Below, piece by piece: positions 34,265 to 45,196 of a stretch of 64,000 nucleotides of DNA. The stretch is taken from contig NC_037088.1 of the NCBI RefSeq assembly GCF_002994745.2, positions 66,420,397 to 66,484,396 on the forward strand. Reading direction: 5' to 3'. A model generated the notes under the pieces. That model had not been told where the DNA came from. It saw only the letters and a program-made list of their open reading frames with translations, and ran no database searches. Numbering within the stretch: the first letter of the stretch is position 1; each line of letters starts with the position of its first letter. Position numbers and translations under genes: made by a program. Source of the DNA: Rosa chinensis (taxonomy: Eukaryota; Streptophyta; Magnoliopsida; Rosales; Rosaceae).

Positions 34265-34704
34265 TAAATAACTAGCGACAACTGGTTACTCTATCTTCCT
34301 GATTATTGAAATGAGTACCGCATGGAAGAATAGAGACCAGGTAATTATCAAGTGTAGATGGAGCTCCTTTTGAAGCATCGGTGGGATTTAAGTTTTACTG
34401 TGATGTTATGTCTTGAATGACCTATTACTATATGTTTAGCCCTGTTACATTATTGGATCGTATGAGTAATTTGCTCAGTAATCAAATAATTATGAATATT
34501 TTCATTCGATTTTTCTTCTTTTTTGTTTCGTTTTTAGGCAATGATCGATTTTTCTTCAAACGATATGAAAATACAATTAGCGTTATGATTAACAGCTCTT
34601 GTCGCATTTAGATTTGTTTTGAATTAACACACAATACAGGATAACTACTAGCTAGCATCTGATCTTGTTTTGTCCTATGAATTAAATAGCTTAAGGTAAC
34701 CATG
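34265..34704. other. Convergent 3' ends of SPMS and the first CNGC
   Basis: No gene. Presumed 3' UTRs of the plus-strand spermine synthase and the minus-strand channel gene meet here. The open frame 34417-34611 has no domain. Confidence 0.5.
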
Positions 34705-37324
34705 CTAGCAACGATTAACAGGGTATAGCCGCAGGTACCCAAGTTCTTGGGAGTAAGTAGACAATTGAGGAGCTTTTATATGCTTCTTTAATCGATTGCG
34801 GCGACGGGCTCTTATGGAAGAAAGAGCCAATTCCTCCAGCTGAGAATTGTTTCTGTTCAAATCGGGAACTGCCTTGCTGAAATGCCACCAGAATTTGGAG
34901 ACCACAGCCTTCAAGTCCTTTGCCATGAGAGAAAAGGCTTCAACTTTTGTATGGCATTTTACATTTTGGGTCGAGATAGGGAGGTCGGAGAAGGACATGT
35001 ATGAGGCAGCCCAACTCAAAAGTTCTTCTCCATAGAAATCACCTTTACCAAGACACTCTGTGATTGAGGAACCCAATTTTATTGAACCATCAGTACTTGT
35101 TGTGTAAGTCCATATAATGCCTTCTGCGTTGAAGAGCATTAGATCAAGTGGTTCTCCTGCTCGAATTACATAACTGTTCTCTGTGTAGATTACTGGTTTC
35201 AGATTGTCGCAGATGAGTTTTAACACACTTTCATCCATATATCGAAGCATCGGTACCTATATATATAAAGCTCAGGTGAATCCAATAAGAATTAGAACAT
35301 GCAAGATAATTCATGGACTGAAGCCAAGTTTGGGGAAGCAAGTATTTACTTTCTTAAGTGAGTCCATGCAGAGAAGGCGCTTTATGGACCTTCTGTCCTT
35401 CAGGGGAAGAATAGAGAGTAGATTCTCCACATGAACATCTTTGTTCTCTTCCAATTTCTGTCTTACGTTTTCGATGATCACTGTCTTCATATCGTTAGGG
35501 AGATGATTTCTGGACATCCACCATTGTATCTCTAGCTCTTTCATTATCATCTTCTGTCTTATCTCTTCCGATTTCGTAGTTGCCAACTGTATATACGTCT
35601 GTTATTCCAGAACACAGACAGCAATGGAGCTCAGCACAATGTATCCTTTTTGAATTTAAAAACTAAACAGTGGAGAGCTGCATTACCAACCTGTACATTT
35701 CCAATAAGATACAAAACTAGTAGCAAACCAGTTAGAGATATAACGATTGCGAAGCAGTTTTCCCACACATAGGTACTCGTTTCCAAATTTTGACCAAGAG
35801 AACTGCAGAAATTTACGTAGTTAGTTTTCAACACTGCGAATGACATCACAGTATACACAGTTTATATGTATCTGTATATGCAGACCTTAGATTTCGCAGA
35901 CCCCACCAGAAAGAGTAAAAGAACTTCTTGGAAAACTTTGTTGAGTGCGTGCTACCGGACTCAAGGGCATTAAGGAAGATTCCGAAATTAAATTGTGTTG
36001 CATCTGATGGATTTACCGGGCAATTTTCATCCAGGAGTGAGATATTACTAATATATTGTGGATCTGTAGGTCTGTCATCACAGTAGTAAGTTGATATACA
36101 TCTTATGGTATCAGGATGTTGTTCACAAGCCTCATGCCAGCATGATGTCTCTCGTTGAACAGAAAGGAAATACCAAAAGGCTCCAAGTACCTAAATATTA
36201 GCAGATTAATCAATCAATAGAAAACTCAGTCAAGCAGTAGGTACTAAAGAAACTAAAGAGTTATGGGAATGATTACAATGGGGATTAAACTTACATGACT
36301 GGCGAGGATGTAGAGAAAAATATTGAATGCACCTCTAGCCCATATTCCGGTTTGTTTAAGTTCTTTACACGAAAGGTAGATTCTATAAATCTTTGGCATA
36401 TATTGAAAGAGCAGGAACCCGTTTAAAATCTTCTTTCTGTAATCTGAGCCATCCATTTTCAGAAAGAATACCAACAGCGCCACCTTCACAAGACACACAA
36501 TTGATGAATTGAATATATTAGCTACTAGCTAGGCTCAAAAGGGAAAATCTAACAATGTATAGGCACAGAGGAAAAGATGTTATGTTATGTCTTACTTGTG
36601 GGATCGGAAGAATGGCTATGAAGTCTATTATGATGGAGATAGATAACCAGGACATCTTCTGAGATATTGCCTTGGCAAAGCCAAGTAACTCTGCCTTTTT
36701 CCATGGCCAACCTGCTGGCTTTCCTCTTTTTGATATCTCTGACACCACAGTGTTGGTACTAACACGAATTTCATGTATAATATGCATTATGAAAGTCATA
36801 TCGGTGAGTGATCGGAGGACTAGAGCTGCAGTTCTCACCCTCTTGTCCCCATCAATGCACTTTTTATCTTTGTTGATGTAGGGGATGTAGAAGAACAAGG
36901 GGTCTGCGGTTACTGAAATCAGACATGAAATCACAAATATCTTATACCACATTGCAATGAAGGCCCCCTGGGGGTCAAAAAATTCCTTAAAGGTAGGCCA
37001 TTTTGTCTCTGACAATATTGAATGTCCTCCACTGTTCATAGGAGTCTTAGGAGATTGCAGCCTTCCTTTACTGTCTAAAGTGTAACCTGCTGTAATGCTG
37101 ATATAAAAACATACAAATGAGTTGAAGCCATGACATGAGAACTAAAAAATGGACGCGAGCTAGCTTTCGTTACATGAAGTATCTTTTCTTCAAGTATATT
37201 GAAGTTGTTTAGGGACTAAAAGTGAAACAAAAAAAAACTACTGACAATTTGTTGAAGCAAGAGTAATTTGGCTCCTAGAAGCAGCTAACCTTATGATGAA
37301 GCTATCGTCTGGATTAATAGCCAT
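34705..37324 (-). CDS. Cyclic nucleotide-gated ion channel, CNGC1-like (copy A)
   Basis: Seven exons: 37324-37290, 37097-36596, 36483-36295, 36190-35886, 35802-35691, 35598-35350, 35256-34705; 647 residues. CNGCs are plasma-membrane cation channels gated by cyclic nucleotides and calmodulin. Exons 2-4 encode the S1-S6 helices; S1 has DPLFFYIPYI and S4 includes YMPKIYRIYLSCKEL. The pore reads FWWGLRNLSSLGQNL, a standard plant G-Q-N filter. The C-linker has the conserved 112- and 249-bp exon pair. The cyclic-nucleotide-binding domain shows GDFYGEELLSWA and VKCHTKVEAFSL. After it the Arg/Lys-rich tail lacks a clear IQ motif. The first exon codes only 11 residues plus two bases; it is supported by the parallel structure of copy B. 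The start methionine is inferred. Confidence 0.9.
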
Positions 37325-39466
37325 AAATCAAGTGCCTGACTATGTAAGTATCTTATATGATGGACAAATTAGTAAGTGATGCAACTAAAATTGGACTTGG
37401 GCTTAGAGTTTTTCTTTTGCAGAAAATCCGGTACGTTGAAACTTGCAACAGAACTGAAATCGGAAGCTATTAATCACTATGTCAAAGAACATTGCTCAGA
37501 CTCCGTTTTATAGACTTATACGCAGCATTAGGTCGACAATTAATTAGAAAAAGAAAAGGTCATTTGGGTTAGACAAGTTGTTGATTCTATATACTTAAAC
37601 AAGGGCATGCAACACGAGGTGATCGTTTCATTGGTGGTACTAGTCTTGAAGATCGAAAGTCAATCCAGATGTAAGTTGTATTATTTATCTTCATTTCCTG
37701 TCAATTACTATGGATTAGTTGAACAATTACTAATCTCGGTTGATCCGTTAAAACTCTACTTGTCCACTGGGGTTGCCACTGCCAGTACTATATGAAGATT
37801 ATATATAAATCATGAGCGTATTACCTCTCAAGTGGCCGGAACCATCAAATCCATGGGCGGCCACTGCAACAAGGCAATACTGCCATTCCTTGATTGAGGA
37901 TGTATTGTCAAAGGTTCATGTCACATTGGTTAATTGTTTCATGCATAGAAGACTATTCTTATATACGTCACAAATTACGCGGTTAGTGCTTAACTATCTT
38001 GAAATCCAGATTATGAATCTCTAAACTTGAAGCTAGCTGGGAAGTGGTAAGTGTCTAGGAAGGTAGCTACTAGCTAGTCTGCTTTCTAACTTTTTTAGGT
38101 GTTGATCTTCTGAAAGAATAAGTTCATTTTTTGTGTTGTACACTATTCATGTAATAAATTGGTGTATGTATTTGTTTGAATTGAACAAATTAGTCAATGC
38201 CTTTTTGACATGAACTTACTTTTTCAGAATATTCTTTTTTAAATTAGTCATCAATTAGCAACTTAAGAGATTAAGAGATTAGCAACTTACAAAATAAGAT
38301 ATAAGATGATTTATCAAAATGTATATACATTTTGACAAACCATCTTATTTTGTAAGAAAAAGTATATCGGCAAGTTAATCTCTCAATCTTGCAAGTTGCT
38401 AATTGACTAATCTAGAAAACGATACTAAAGAATCAATAATTGAAAGTATAGAAAGAGTCTGGAATGAACCAAAACAATTGTAGACCAACAGATGCCGTCT
38501 GCTTTTCCGTTAGACTGACGAGGTCAACTTGCATAGGACAAGTTAGATGAAACTGTGATTCGAGATTAGTAAGGGAGAAGGGGGACAGGCATGTGCATGT
38601 AGAGGAGGTAAGGTTGGAAGACTTGAGAAGTATTCTGGGTCATCCTTCATCTCTACAAAATAATATATCATTGAAGAAACCATAAATGTGCAAACAGAGT
38701 TTAGTTGGTGTCGTCGTCTGAAATCACAACACCCTTCCAGCAAACAAAGCAACTTCATTTGCAAGAACCTAGTTTCAGGAGAGTGTCTTCTGTGAACTGT
38801 CACCGGAGTCAAATCCCGCCTGTGAGCAACACGGCACACCCCCTCACCAGGTTTAATTCCTGATTGTTGTCCAATATGTTAATTTTGCTGGGCAATTGTA
38901 ATTCCGATTATCTTTTCCATCTTGACATTGTTGCTTACTAGTCGTGCGTGCCATGAACCGGTCATGGTGGGTTTATATATTCTAGAATTGCTCTTGCAAA
39001 ATTATATCCCATTCAATCTGTTTCTTATCAACTATTGTCCTCTTATTTCCAACCATAGCATTCTACTTTACCTTAAATTCATGAATATGAAGTCAACAAT
39101 TTAAATTCACACACAATCAAACAGCAATTGTACCCCCATCAATTCTTCTTCCTATCAGGCTATCACATAAGAAATTGATTCTAGCTCTTAAAAGAAATTA
39201 TCTTTTGAAGATGGAGCTTTATATGTTGAAAACTGACGGAAGACATAGAAAGCTGCATGTAAATTATGTTGCTGGAATGAGTGGAATCATTTGTTAACAC
39301 AAGCTATGTTTTTTTCATTCATTTATATCAGTTTCAGAACATTTTGTTTCTCCTCAAGTTCTGCTTTAGTTAATACTTGGAATTGCACAAGTTAGTTCAA
39401 GTTATAACTTTTCATTACCTGCAGTTATATGGAATTTAATCTGACCCATTTGTTCATTATACACAG
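37325..39466. other. Intergenic upstream of CNGC copy A
   Basis: Promoter and 5' region of the minus-strand channel, then AT-rich DNA. The open frame 38543-38839 (minus) shows no domain. A MITE-like inverted repeat at 38244-38410 is listed separately. Nothing else is recognised. Confidence 0.45.
38244..38410. mobile_element. MITE-like inverted repeat (167 bp)
   Basis: The left end TTAGTCATCAATTAGCAACTT and the inverse of the right end (TTAGTCAATTAGCAACTTGC) pair. The centre is a near-palindrome (ACAAAATAAGAT, ATCAAAATGTA / TACATTTTGA, ATCTTATTTTGT). The whole element can fold into a long hairpin. No coding content; the superfamily is not assigned. Confidence 0.7.
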
Positions 39467-40250
39467 GCTGCTAGAGTCTTTGAAAGTCTATTGGCAGAGT
39501 CCATCTTGGAAGGTGAGGGCAACTTGCATTTCAAAAGCTTGCAACTACAACACTTGAAAAACTAATGCCGAGGATAGAAGGGAAGGGAAAGCTTGATCAG
39601 GCAAGGTGGAGGCTAGTGTATGCACCACATATACCTAGCTTGCTTTTTGTTGATCCTACTGTGGATCCTCTCAAATCTCTGGCCAGTAATATTTCATTTG
39701 GTACAGAAGTTGAAGTCCAACTTGGGAAACGTCTTACAGGTATTTTTCAAGCAAACTCCTTAATCTACTTTCTATATTGTTGCAACTCACATTTGATTCG
39801 ACTTGATTCTTATTCTAGTTTTGCTATTTGTTATTATTTAGAATATTATGTCGCTTTAGCAAGGGAGTTAAGATGATTAATTAATTAACCTTTCAGAGAG
39901 TTACTTGTATAATATCTTTCATTGTCTTATGTGAATTGAGTTCAGTAGCAGTTTACCTTGTAATCCTATAGTGTGGGTAGAGAGAATGTTGAATAGATGA
40001 ATACTAACTACTTTTTTTTTTTTCTGTCTTTAAATGATGTTGAACATAGACACTTGAGATATTGTTACTTTTTACCTTTGAATGTTGTTATGATCCTATA
40101 GGAGATATTTGTCTCCTCCCGGCCTCACTTGTTCGACAAATGAAGGACTCGGAAATGGCAATGCAATGAACATTAATCTACCAGCTTACCAGCCGCCTGC
40201 ACGTTCAAAATGCCTCATTTTTGAATATTCTGACGTGGGATTAATCTGCT
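39467..40250 (+). pseudogene. TIC236/TamB-like C-terminal gene fragment
   Basis: TIC236 (DUF490/TamB family) is a plastid envelope protein linking the outer and inner translocons. The fragment starts after an acceptor-like ACACAG with FESLLAESILEGEGNL. It then shifts frame by one base (near 39530), continues with LEKLMPRIEGKG, QARWRLVYAP, VDPTVDPLKSLA and GTEVEVQLGKRL to 39739, and meets a GT donor. After an intron-like gap, 40121-40170 gives SLVRQMKDSEMAMQ, then a TGA in place of the expected Trp codon, and a further frameshift before LIFEYS. Retained intron sequence shows it was copied as DNA, not from mRNA. The family call is from recalled C-terminal motifs. Confidence 0.7.
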
Positions 40251-40860
40251 AGCCATTATACTTTTAGTTGTGAATTGTAGCTTTTAAATTTCCTCAACTG
40301 TCAATTGTACATATGACACTATTTGCTCAAAATTGAATTAGGCAACTTTGTAAGTTCACAATGTTACTTTGTACATAGTTCAATAAATCATCAATGAAAG
40401 GAGATTACCAGTTCTAAGTTTCAATTGCAGTACATCAATGACTTATACTAAAAGGAAACTCAAATTCTTGCATTTCATCTCTCTCTCTCTCTCTCTCTCT
40501 CAAGCTCAAGTCAATGTTTGATTTCTCAGAAGCCCCAATAATGGAAGGCTAACGGTGCATCAAGAACTGAATTCTCAGCCCTATACTGAGTGGAATAAAT
40601 AGGCATGTGAGTGATGTGATTAAGACGGTATAACCAAATATACTCACAATTCTTACACACCCAAAATGGCCACAGAGAAGAAAAAAAAAAGTAACTGTAT
40701 AGAGCTACATAGTTGCATTTCTACCAGCAGCAAAAAACACAACAGGATTATACAATGAGACTCGGGTCTAGATTAATTACTGTGATCGAGGAGCCATCCC
40801 ACTTGCATGTCCAAAATGATGCCCAACAACAACCACTGGAATCCCATGGTTTCCTGCAGC
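40251..40860. other. Intergenic, with a (CT)n tract
   Basis: A CT microsatellite at about 40479-40500 and an A-run at 40680-40690. Otherwise nothing is recognised on the plus strand. Confidence 0.45.
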
Positions 40861-41540
40861 AATGGAAGCAGCGTGCCTGTAAATTCAAAATTTAATCCTG
40901 CCTAACTTTGTCTTCACTAAGTTTTGGTGTAGCCTAACGGATCCCAAAAATTCCAGAAACAGCTTGGTTAATATGAACAAGAGCATATTCCTATGTCTCT
41001 ATTGCTGTAGGTTGCTTCTCCTTGAAACAAATCAATATATCTAAGAACAAGGATGTCTAGATAATTATATAGAACTCGACATTCTAAGATTTCATCTAAA
41101 GCTAAGAACTATTCCTTAACTAATGAGTAGTTATATACTTACATAAGTTTTGTATTCCAATACCAACTGAGGCCTAGCATAGATGCAACTCCAAATACCA
41201 ACAGAGTAAATTTCATATACTCTTCTATACACGACAAGCAAAATAAGAAATAGTACATTGAGTAGGACAGTCAACAATTGATGGGTTCTAAAGTTTCCAA
41301 CCAAGAACAAGAAAAGAGGCAATACAATTAATAAGTTTTATTTTATATTAACTCAGGAAATGATATAAGATTTCACTATCAATAAGAACAAGCCTATAGA
41401 GAACAACTATGAATTGAAAAACTTACTCTCAGTCCTGAAGGCATCTTTGTTTTGACTGGGCCAAGTTTCATCGTTCCACCGCCAACCTTCTGAGCAGGGG
41501 GAAGTAGAGAACCAAGTCGAGCAACCTTGGCCTTATGTTT
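40770..41540 (-). pseudogene. Exon-like remnants of an unidentified gene
   Basis: Two stretches on the minus strand look like exons. The segment 41530-41430 reads KAKVARLGSLLPPAQK and GGGTMKLGPVKTKMPSG, and stops at a GTAAGT donor. The segment about 40890-40780, after a TTTACAG acceptor, reads AASIAAGNHGIPVVVVGHHF then GHASGMAPRSQ and a stop. The spliced phase could not be confirmed and I do not recognise the family. They sit directly downstream of the ribonucleotide reductase pseudogene, so both may have arrived together. Confidence 0.4.
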
Positions 41541-42756
41541 GCCTCAAAAATGCCAAGACATGACTTATAAAGTGTTTCTTGGAGTCAGTCAGAGCCTCCC
41601 ACAGTCCCATTGTTGTACATCCTGGGAGAGATCAACCTCCTCAGCTATAAGCCAATTAACATGTCATTAGAATAACTGTGAACGCAGAAGACATTGAACT
41701 AGCAGGTTCCTCCAAAAAAAGGGAACAAAAAATTGACTGGATATAGGCCTTGTGGCTTATGTACACATTCCATCTTATAATACATCCACAGACCCTAAAG
41801 ACCAGATATGCCTATCCAGAGTCCAAAAGCACATATATTATGTCATTGTTATTGTCTTGCTAGTGCTATTTACCACAGACAGAAATTAGGCTTTAAAAAT
41901 TAGTACTGTAATTGTTTCTCTGTACACCTAGAATCATGAGGATTTAGTTTATCAAACAAATAGATGTGCACACCACTCACTGAGAGCACACATATCATAT
42001 TGCAGTTAATTTTGCAACCCCAAATGGGTTTGCGCTCAAAGCATCAAATTCCAATTGGATGAATTCATCCCCTTCCCTTGTATTGTTCTATAAACATATC
42101 ACGTATACTGATTTTAAGACAAAGGAAAAAGATTAAATAATTCATTTCCCAAATTAGAAGATCTACTGAGAGACAAAACCAGATGCTATTCCTTTCAAAA
42201 AAAAAAAAAAAAACAGATGCTATCATCTAAAGTAATGTTATGGGCCTCATTAAAGAGAAGGAAGAAACCGCTTTCATAGTCAGAGAGTAACCATATCTTG
42301 CAAGTAATAAGTCAAATAACCGCAAAACCAACTCAATTTTGAAACCAAATAAGTAAAAATATACAGAAAAAGATTAAATAAACAAATAAATGAAACATGC
42401 ATCAATGAATTTCACTAAATTTCAATAAACTCAAGTAAAAGACACCACCATTGTTCAGATACCCTCTCAATTCCAAGCAAAGCAAACCCCAACTTTAAAC
42501 AAATATGAATCAAATTGAAGAAAACAAACAGATACACACTCCAAAACCCACACATACAAATAAGAAAGCACCAAAATTGACATGAAAGAAAGAAATTTTC
42601 ATCTTTGTTTCACTCACTAAATGAACATGTACCAGTCCAAAAACTAGCCTTAGCCTTGTTGTACATCTCCCAAAGTTGCTGGTACCTGACGGGAAACATA
42701 CAGAATCTCTGGGTTTGCTATGCTAAAATGGGCTCTTCCTCCTCTCTCTGATTCAT
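41541..42756 (-). pseudogene. Ribonucleotide reductase small subunit (RNR2) 5' fragment
   Basis: Exon 1 at 42756-42633 encodes the R2 N-terminus, including EEEEPILA, then TAG at 42720-42718, then RFCMFPVRYQQLWEMY and ASFWT up to a GT donor. After about 1 kb of intron, exon 2 starts at 41644 (acceptor TATAG) with EEVDLSQDVQQW. An apparent 8-base insertion near 41606 then shifts frame before a stretch still similar to LTDSKKHFISHVLAF. RNR2 supplies the tyrosyl-radical subunit that makes dNTPs. This fragment has an in-frame stop, a frameshift and no radical-site region, so it is non-functional. The intron is retained. Confidence 0.82.
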
Positions 42757-43519
42757 GTCCACTGGGTTTGTGGGTTTCAGTGGTTTTGATGCCAACCCAT
42801 CATATATTAGCAGAAACCCCTCTCATGACATTTGGAAAAATACCAGAAACCCCTCGTCCTTTCATCATGACGCCACAAAAAATTACCGTTAACGTCTCAT
42901 TAACAATAAACAAAAAGTAACCAATTTCTGAGGATGCATGTGAACTGGCCACGTCAGTGGGGGGCCCCTTTGGTCTACAAATATTTTTGGTTCATCCCTT
43001 CTAACTTCAAGTTTAGAATAACCATCAATTGGCAATTGCATTATACCACTCATTCAACTTAATGCTCACTTTACATTTATAGTAACAGTCATACAGATCG
43101 ATCTTATCCAAGAAATTGCTTTCCAATTGAACTCTGGCTAAAACAGCATGCGCGGTATATATCATTGGAAAGAACTACGTACAGTGCAGTATTTTACTAC
43201 TTTACATATATACTTAAAAGGGATAATGACCACTTACCCATAGAATACCAAATACAACCCCATACACTCCACCAACTTATTTTCAACCCCACTCACACAA
43301 AAGTTTTCTCTTTTTCTCCCAACTATTCCTTTCACTTAATGTTTATCCCATAAATACCCATTTCTCTAGCTTTTACTATTCTTTTGTTTCCTTTTATTTT
43401 CTCTTGATGAAACGTGGTGGGCCCATCTTGAATTTATTTGTCTAAATATAATTGCAACAGAATTGTATCCTCCATTCGACGGTAAACAGTAAATTTTACT
43501 ATTCATAATTTCGATCGTT
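42757..43519. other. Intergenic with an orphan MULE-type terminus
   Basis: The sequence GGGATAATGACCACTTACCC at about 43220-43239 closely resembles the termini of the MULE at 24514-25885, but no partner end was found in this stretch. It may be a truncated element. No gene is seen. Confidence 0.45.
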
Positions 43520-43564
43520 GATAGACTTGAATTAGTTGCAATCTGTAAGAATACTAGCAAAGAA

Positions 43565-43759
43565 TTGAAAAAAAAAAAAAGAGAAAAATTGAAAAAACTG
43601 AAAGACTATAGAGATAGTCTGAACAAAGAAACTCTCAACTATTGGGATATCATTTATAGACTCCAGACTAGGATCTATAAATTAGAAGAAGATATTGATA
43701 ATCTTTTATATGTTCTAGAGATAGAACAAAAACCACTTGATTATTTGAGCATTGGTTAG
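43565..43759 (+). CDS. Short leader ORF of the endogenous pararetrovirus
   Basis: Up to 64 codons ending just before the primer-binding site; the first ATG in this frame may be further in than 43565. The product is Lys/Glu/Leu-rich with heptad-like spacing and would form a helix or coiled coil. Short leader ORFs are common in caulimovirid pregenomic RNA, where they take part in ribosome shunting. Whether this one is translated is unknown. Confidence 0.35.
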   Translation: MKKKKREKLKKLKDYRDSLNKETLNYWDIIYRLQTRIYKLEEDIDNLLYVLEIEQKPLDYLSIG

Positions 43760-43771
43760 ATCCGCAATCAC

Positions 43772-43783
43772 TGGTATCAGAGC
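43772..43783 (+). other. tRNA-Met primer-binding site
   Basis: TGGTATCAGAGC is the sequence complementary to the 3' end of plant initiator tRNA-Met, used by Caulimoviridae to prime minus-strand DNA. It lies 34 bases before the movement-protein start. It is not a tRNA gene: no cloverleaf surrounds it. Confidence 0.93.
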
Positions 43784-43816
43784 TTGTAAAAATAGCTCAA
43801 GGAGAACCCCTCCTTA

Positions 43817-45109
43817 ATGGGGACAATGTCAGAATTGTTATTAGAGAAGATAAATTCTCTACTAAAATCTTCTGATGAGAAATATCAGAAGCTGTTACTA
43901 GAAGTATCTAGATGTCAAACACATCTAGAAAAATTACCTGCTATAATCCACCAATTGGAAAGATTGGAAAACAAACTGGATTATATCAAAGAACTTCCAA
44001 AAACGGAAGAAGAAAAGCTGACAGTCGTCAGTAGAAAAATCAATGAACAGCAAAAAACGCTGGATTCTATGACAAAAATACTGAAGGACAAGAAAGTGCC
44101 TACAGTAAACAAGAAGACTAATGGATTCAAACCATTAGAGAAACCAGACACAAATCGTGTTCCTAACATGATTTTTCTGGAACCATCTACTAGTCAGACT
44201 AGTATCCGGTATGAAAACCCGGAAAAAAGAGAAATGAAGATGTTAAGCATCTTTGGAAAAAAGAAAGGAGTACAACTCCTAAATGCTGAAGAATTTGAGT
44301 TCAATGAGATTGAACAAGAAGTGAAAAATTCCTCAATCCCAAAGTTAGATTTTAAACAGATCTACAAAAGGGGAAAATTTGATTTAATGGATAGCCATTA
44401 TTTCAAACTATTGGAGATTACAACCCCAGCAACAGCAGGTGGAGAGACTGATCTTCTACTGATCACTCCAGCAGAAGTTGCCAGAGCACAAGCAAAAAAA
44501 TATCAATTTATGCATATTGGAGCAGTCCAAGTAGGCATAAATCTGCTTGCTCGTGAAGGTATAAACTGTTCAATCCTATGTGTTCTACAGGACAACAAGT
44601 TAACAGACTTCCAAGCTAGTCTGTTGGGAACACTCGAAGCATCCTTATGCGATCAAGTAGCTTATTTCAACTGCTTCCCCAACTTCACCACCAGCTTGAA
44701 AGATGCAGCTCACTGTCTCAGACTGAGAGTCAAGACAGATGGCATATCCATGAAAGAAGATATGCAGGAACTTGCAATAGTATACAGAATATACTATAAA
44801 TTGATGAGTACTACAGTATCCTCTAAGACAAGGATTACAAATATCCCAGGTCTTACTACTGGATTCCTCACCAATCAGAAGAACCATTCACAACAGATCC
44901 ACAAAGTTACTTGGAATGAAGTAACATTTCCACTTGAATGGAAATTATCCGGTCCAAAAAAGCAACCGGAAAGAGCAAAAGCAAAAATCTACGAGAGTAG
45001 AAGAACTGGAGAAATCAGCCTCAACTTCGACAATCACAGGAAAAGTGATGTCTGTCCTGAGAACCTCAGGATAAACAGCAGTCTTCTGAGAAGAAGCTAC
45101 AGCACTTGA
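43817..45109 (+). CDS. Endogenous pararetrovirus movement protein region
   Basis: 430 codons. Residues about 20-110 are charged with heptad-like leucines, a probable coiled coil. Residues about 185-350 resemble the 30K-superfamily movement proteins of caulimovirids, including a conserved G-x-N-L-L-A segment followed by a Cys- and Phe-rich core. In related viruses this protein lets virions pass plasmodesmata. The frame stops at TGA 45107-45109, but the same frame is open on the far side and continues into the coat-protein region, so the stop looks secondary. The N-terminus follows the primer-binding site directly. Confidence 0.8.
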   Translation: MGTMSELLLEKINSLLKSSDEKYQKLLLEVSRCQTHLEKLPAIIHQLERLENKLDYIKELPKTEEEKLTVVSRKINEQQKTLDSMTKILKDKKVPTVNKKTNGFKPLEKPDTNRVPNMIFLEPSTSQTSIRYENPEKREMKMLSIFGKKKGVQLLNAEEFEFNEIEQEVKNSSIPKLDFKQIYKRGKFDLMDSHYFKLLEITTPATAGGETDLLLITPAEVARAQAKKYQFMHIGAVQVGINLLAREGINCSILCVLQDNKLTDFQASLLGTLEASLCDQVAYFNCFPNFTTSLKDAAHCLRLRVKTDGISMKEDMQELAIVYRIYYKLMSTTVSSKTRITNIPGLTTGFLTNQKNHSQQIHKVTWNEVTFPLEWKLSGPKKQPERAKAKIYESRRTGEISLNFDNHRKSDVCPENLRINSSLLRRSYST

Positions 45110-45196
45110 GAAGCTAGTGTCAGTGGAGTAAAACCTACTATTGAAGAGCCAATATCAGAAGAAGATCTGGAAGCTGATCTAAATAGAACAGTCCAT

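Noticed and set aside
43772..43783. Possible tRNA gene (TGGTATCAGAGC)
   Set aside because: Only the 3'-end complement of initiator tRNA-Met is present, without a cloverleaf. It is the primer-binding site of the pararetrovirus.
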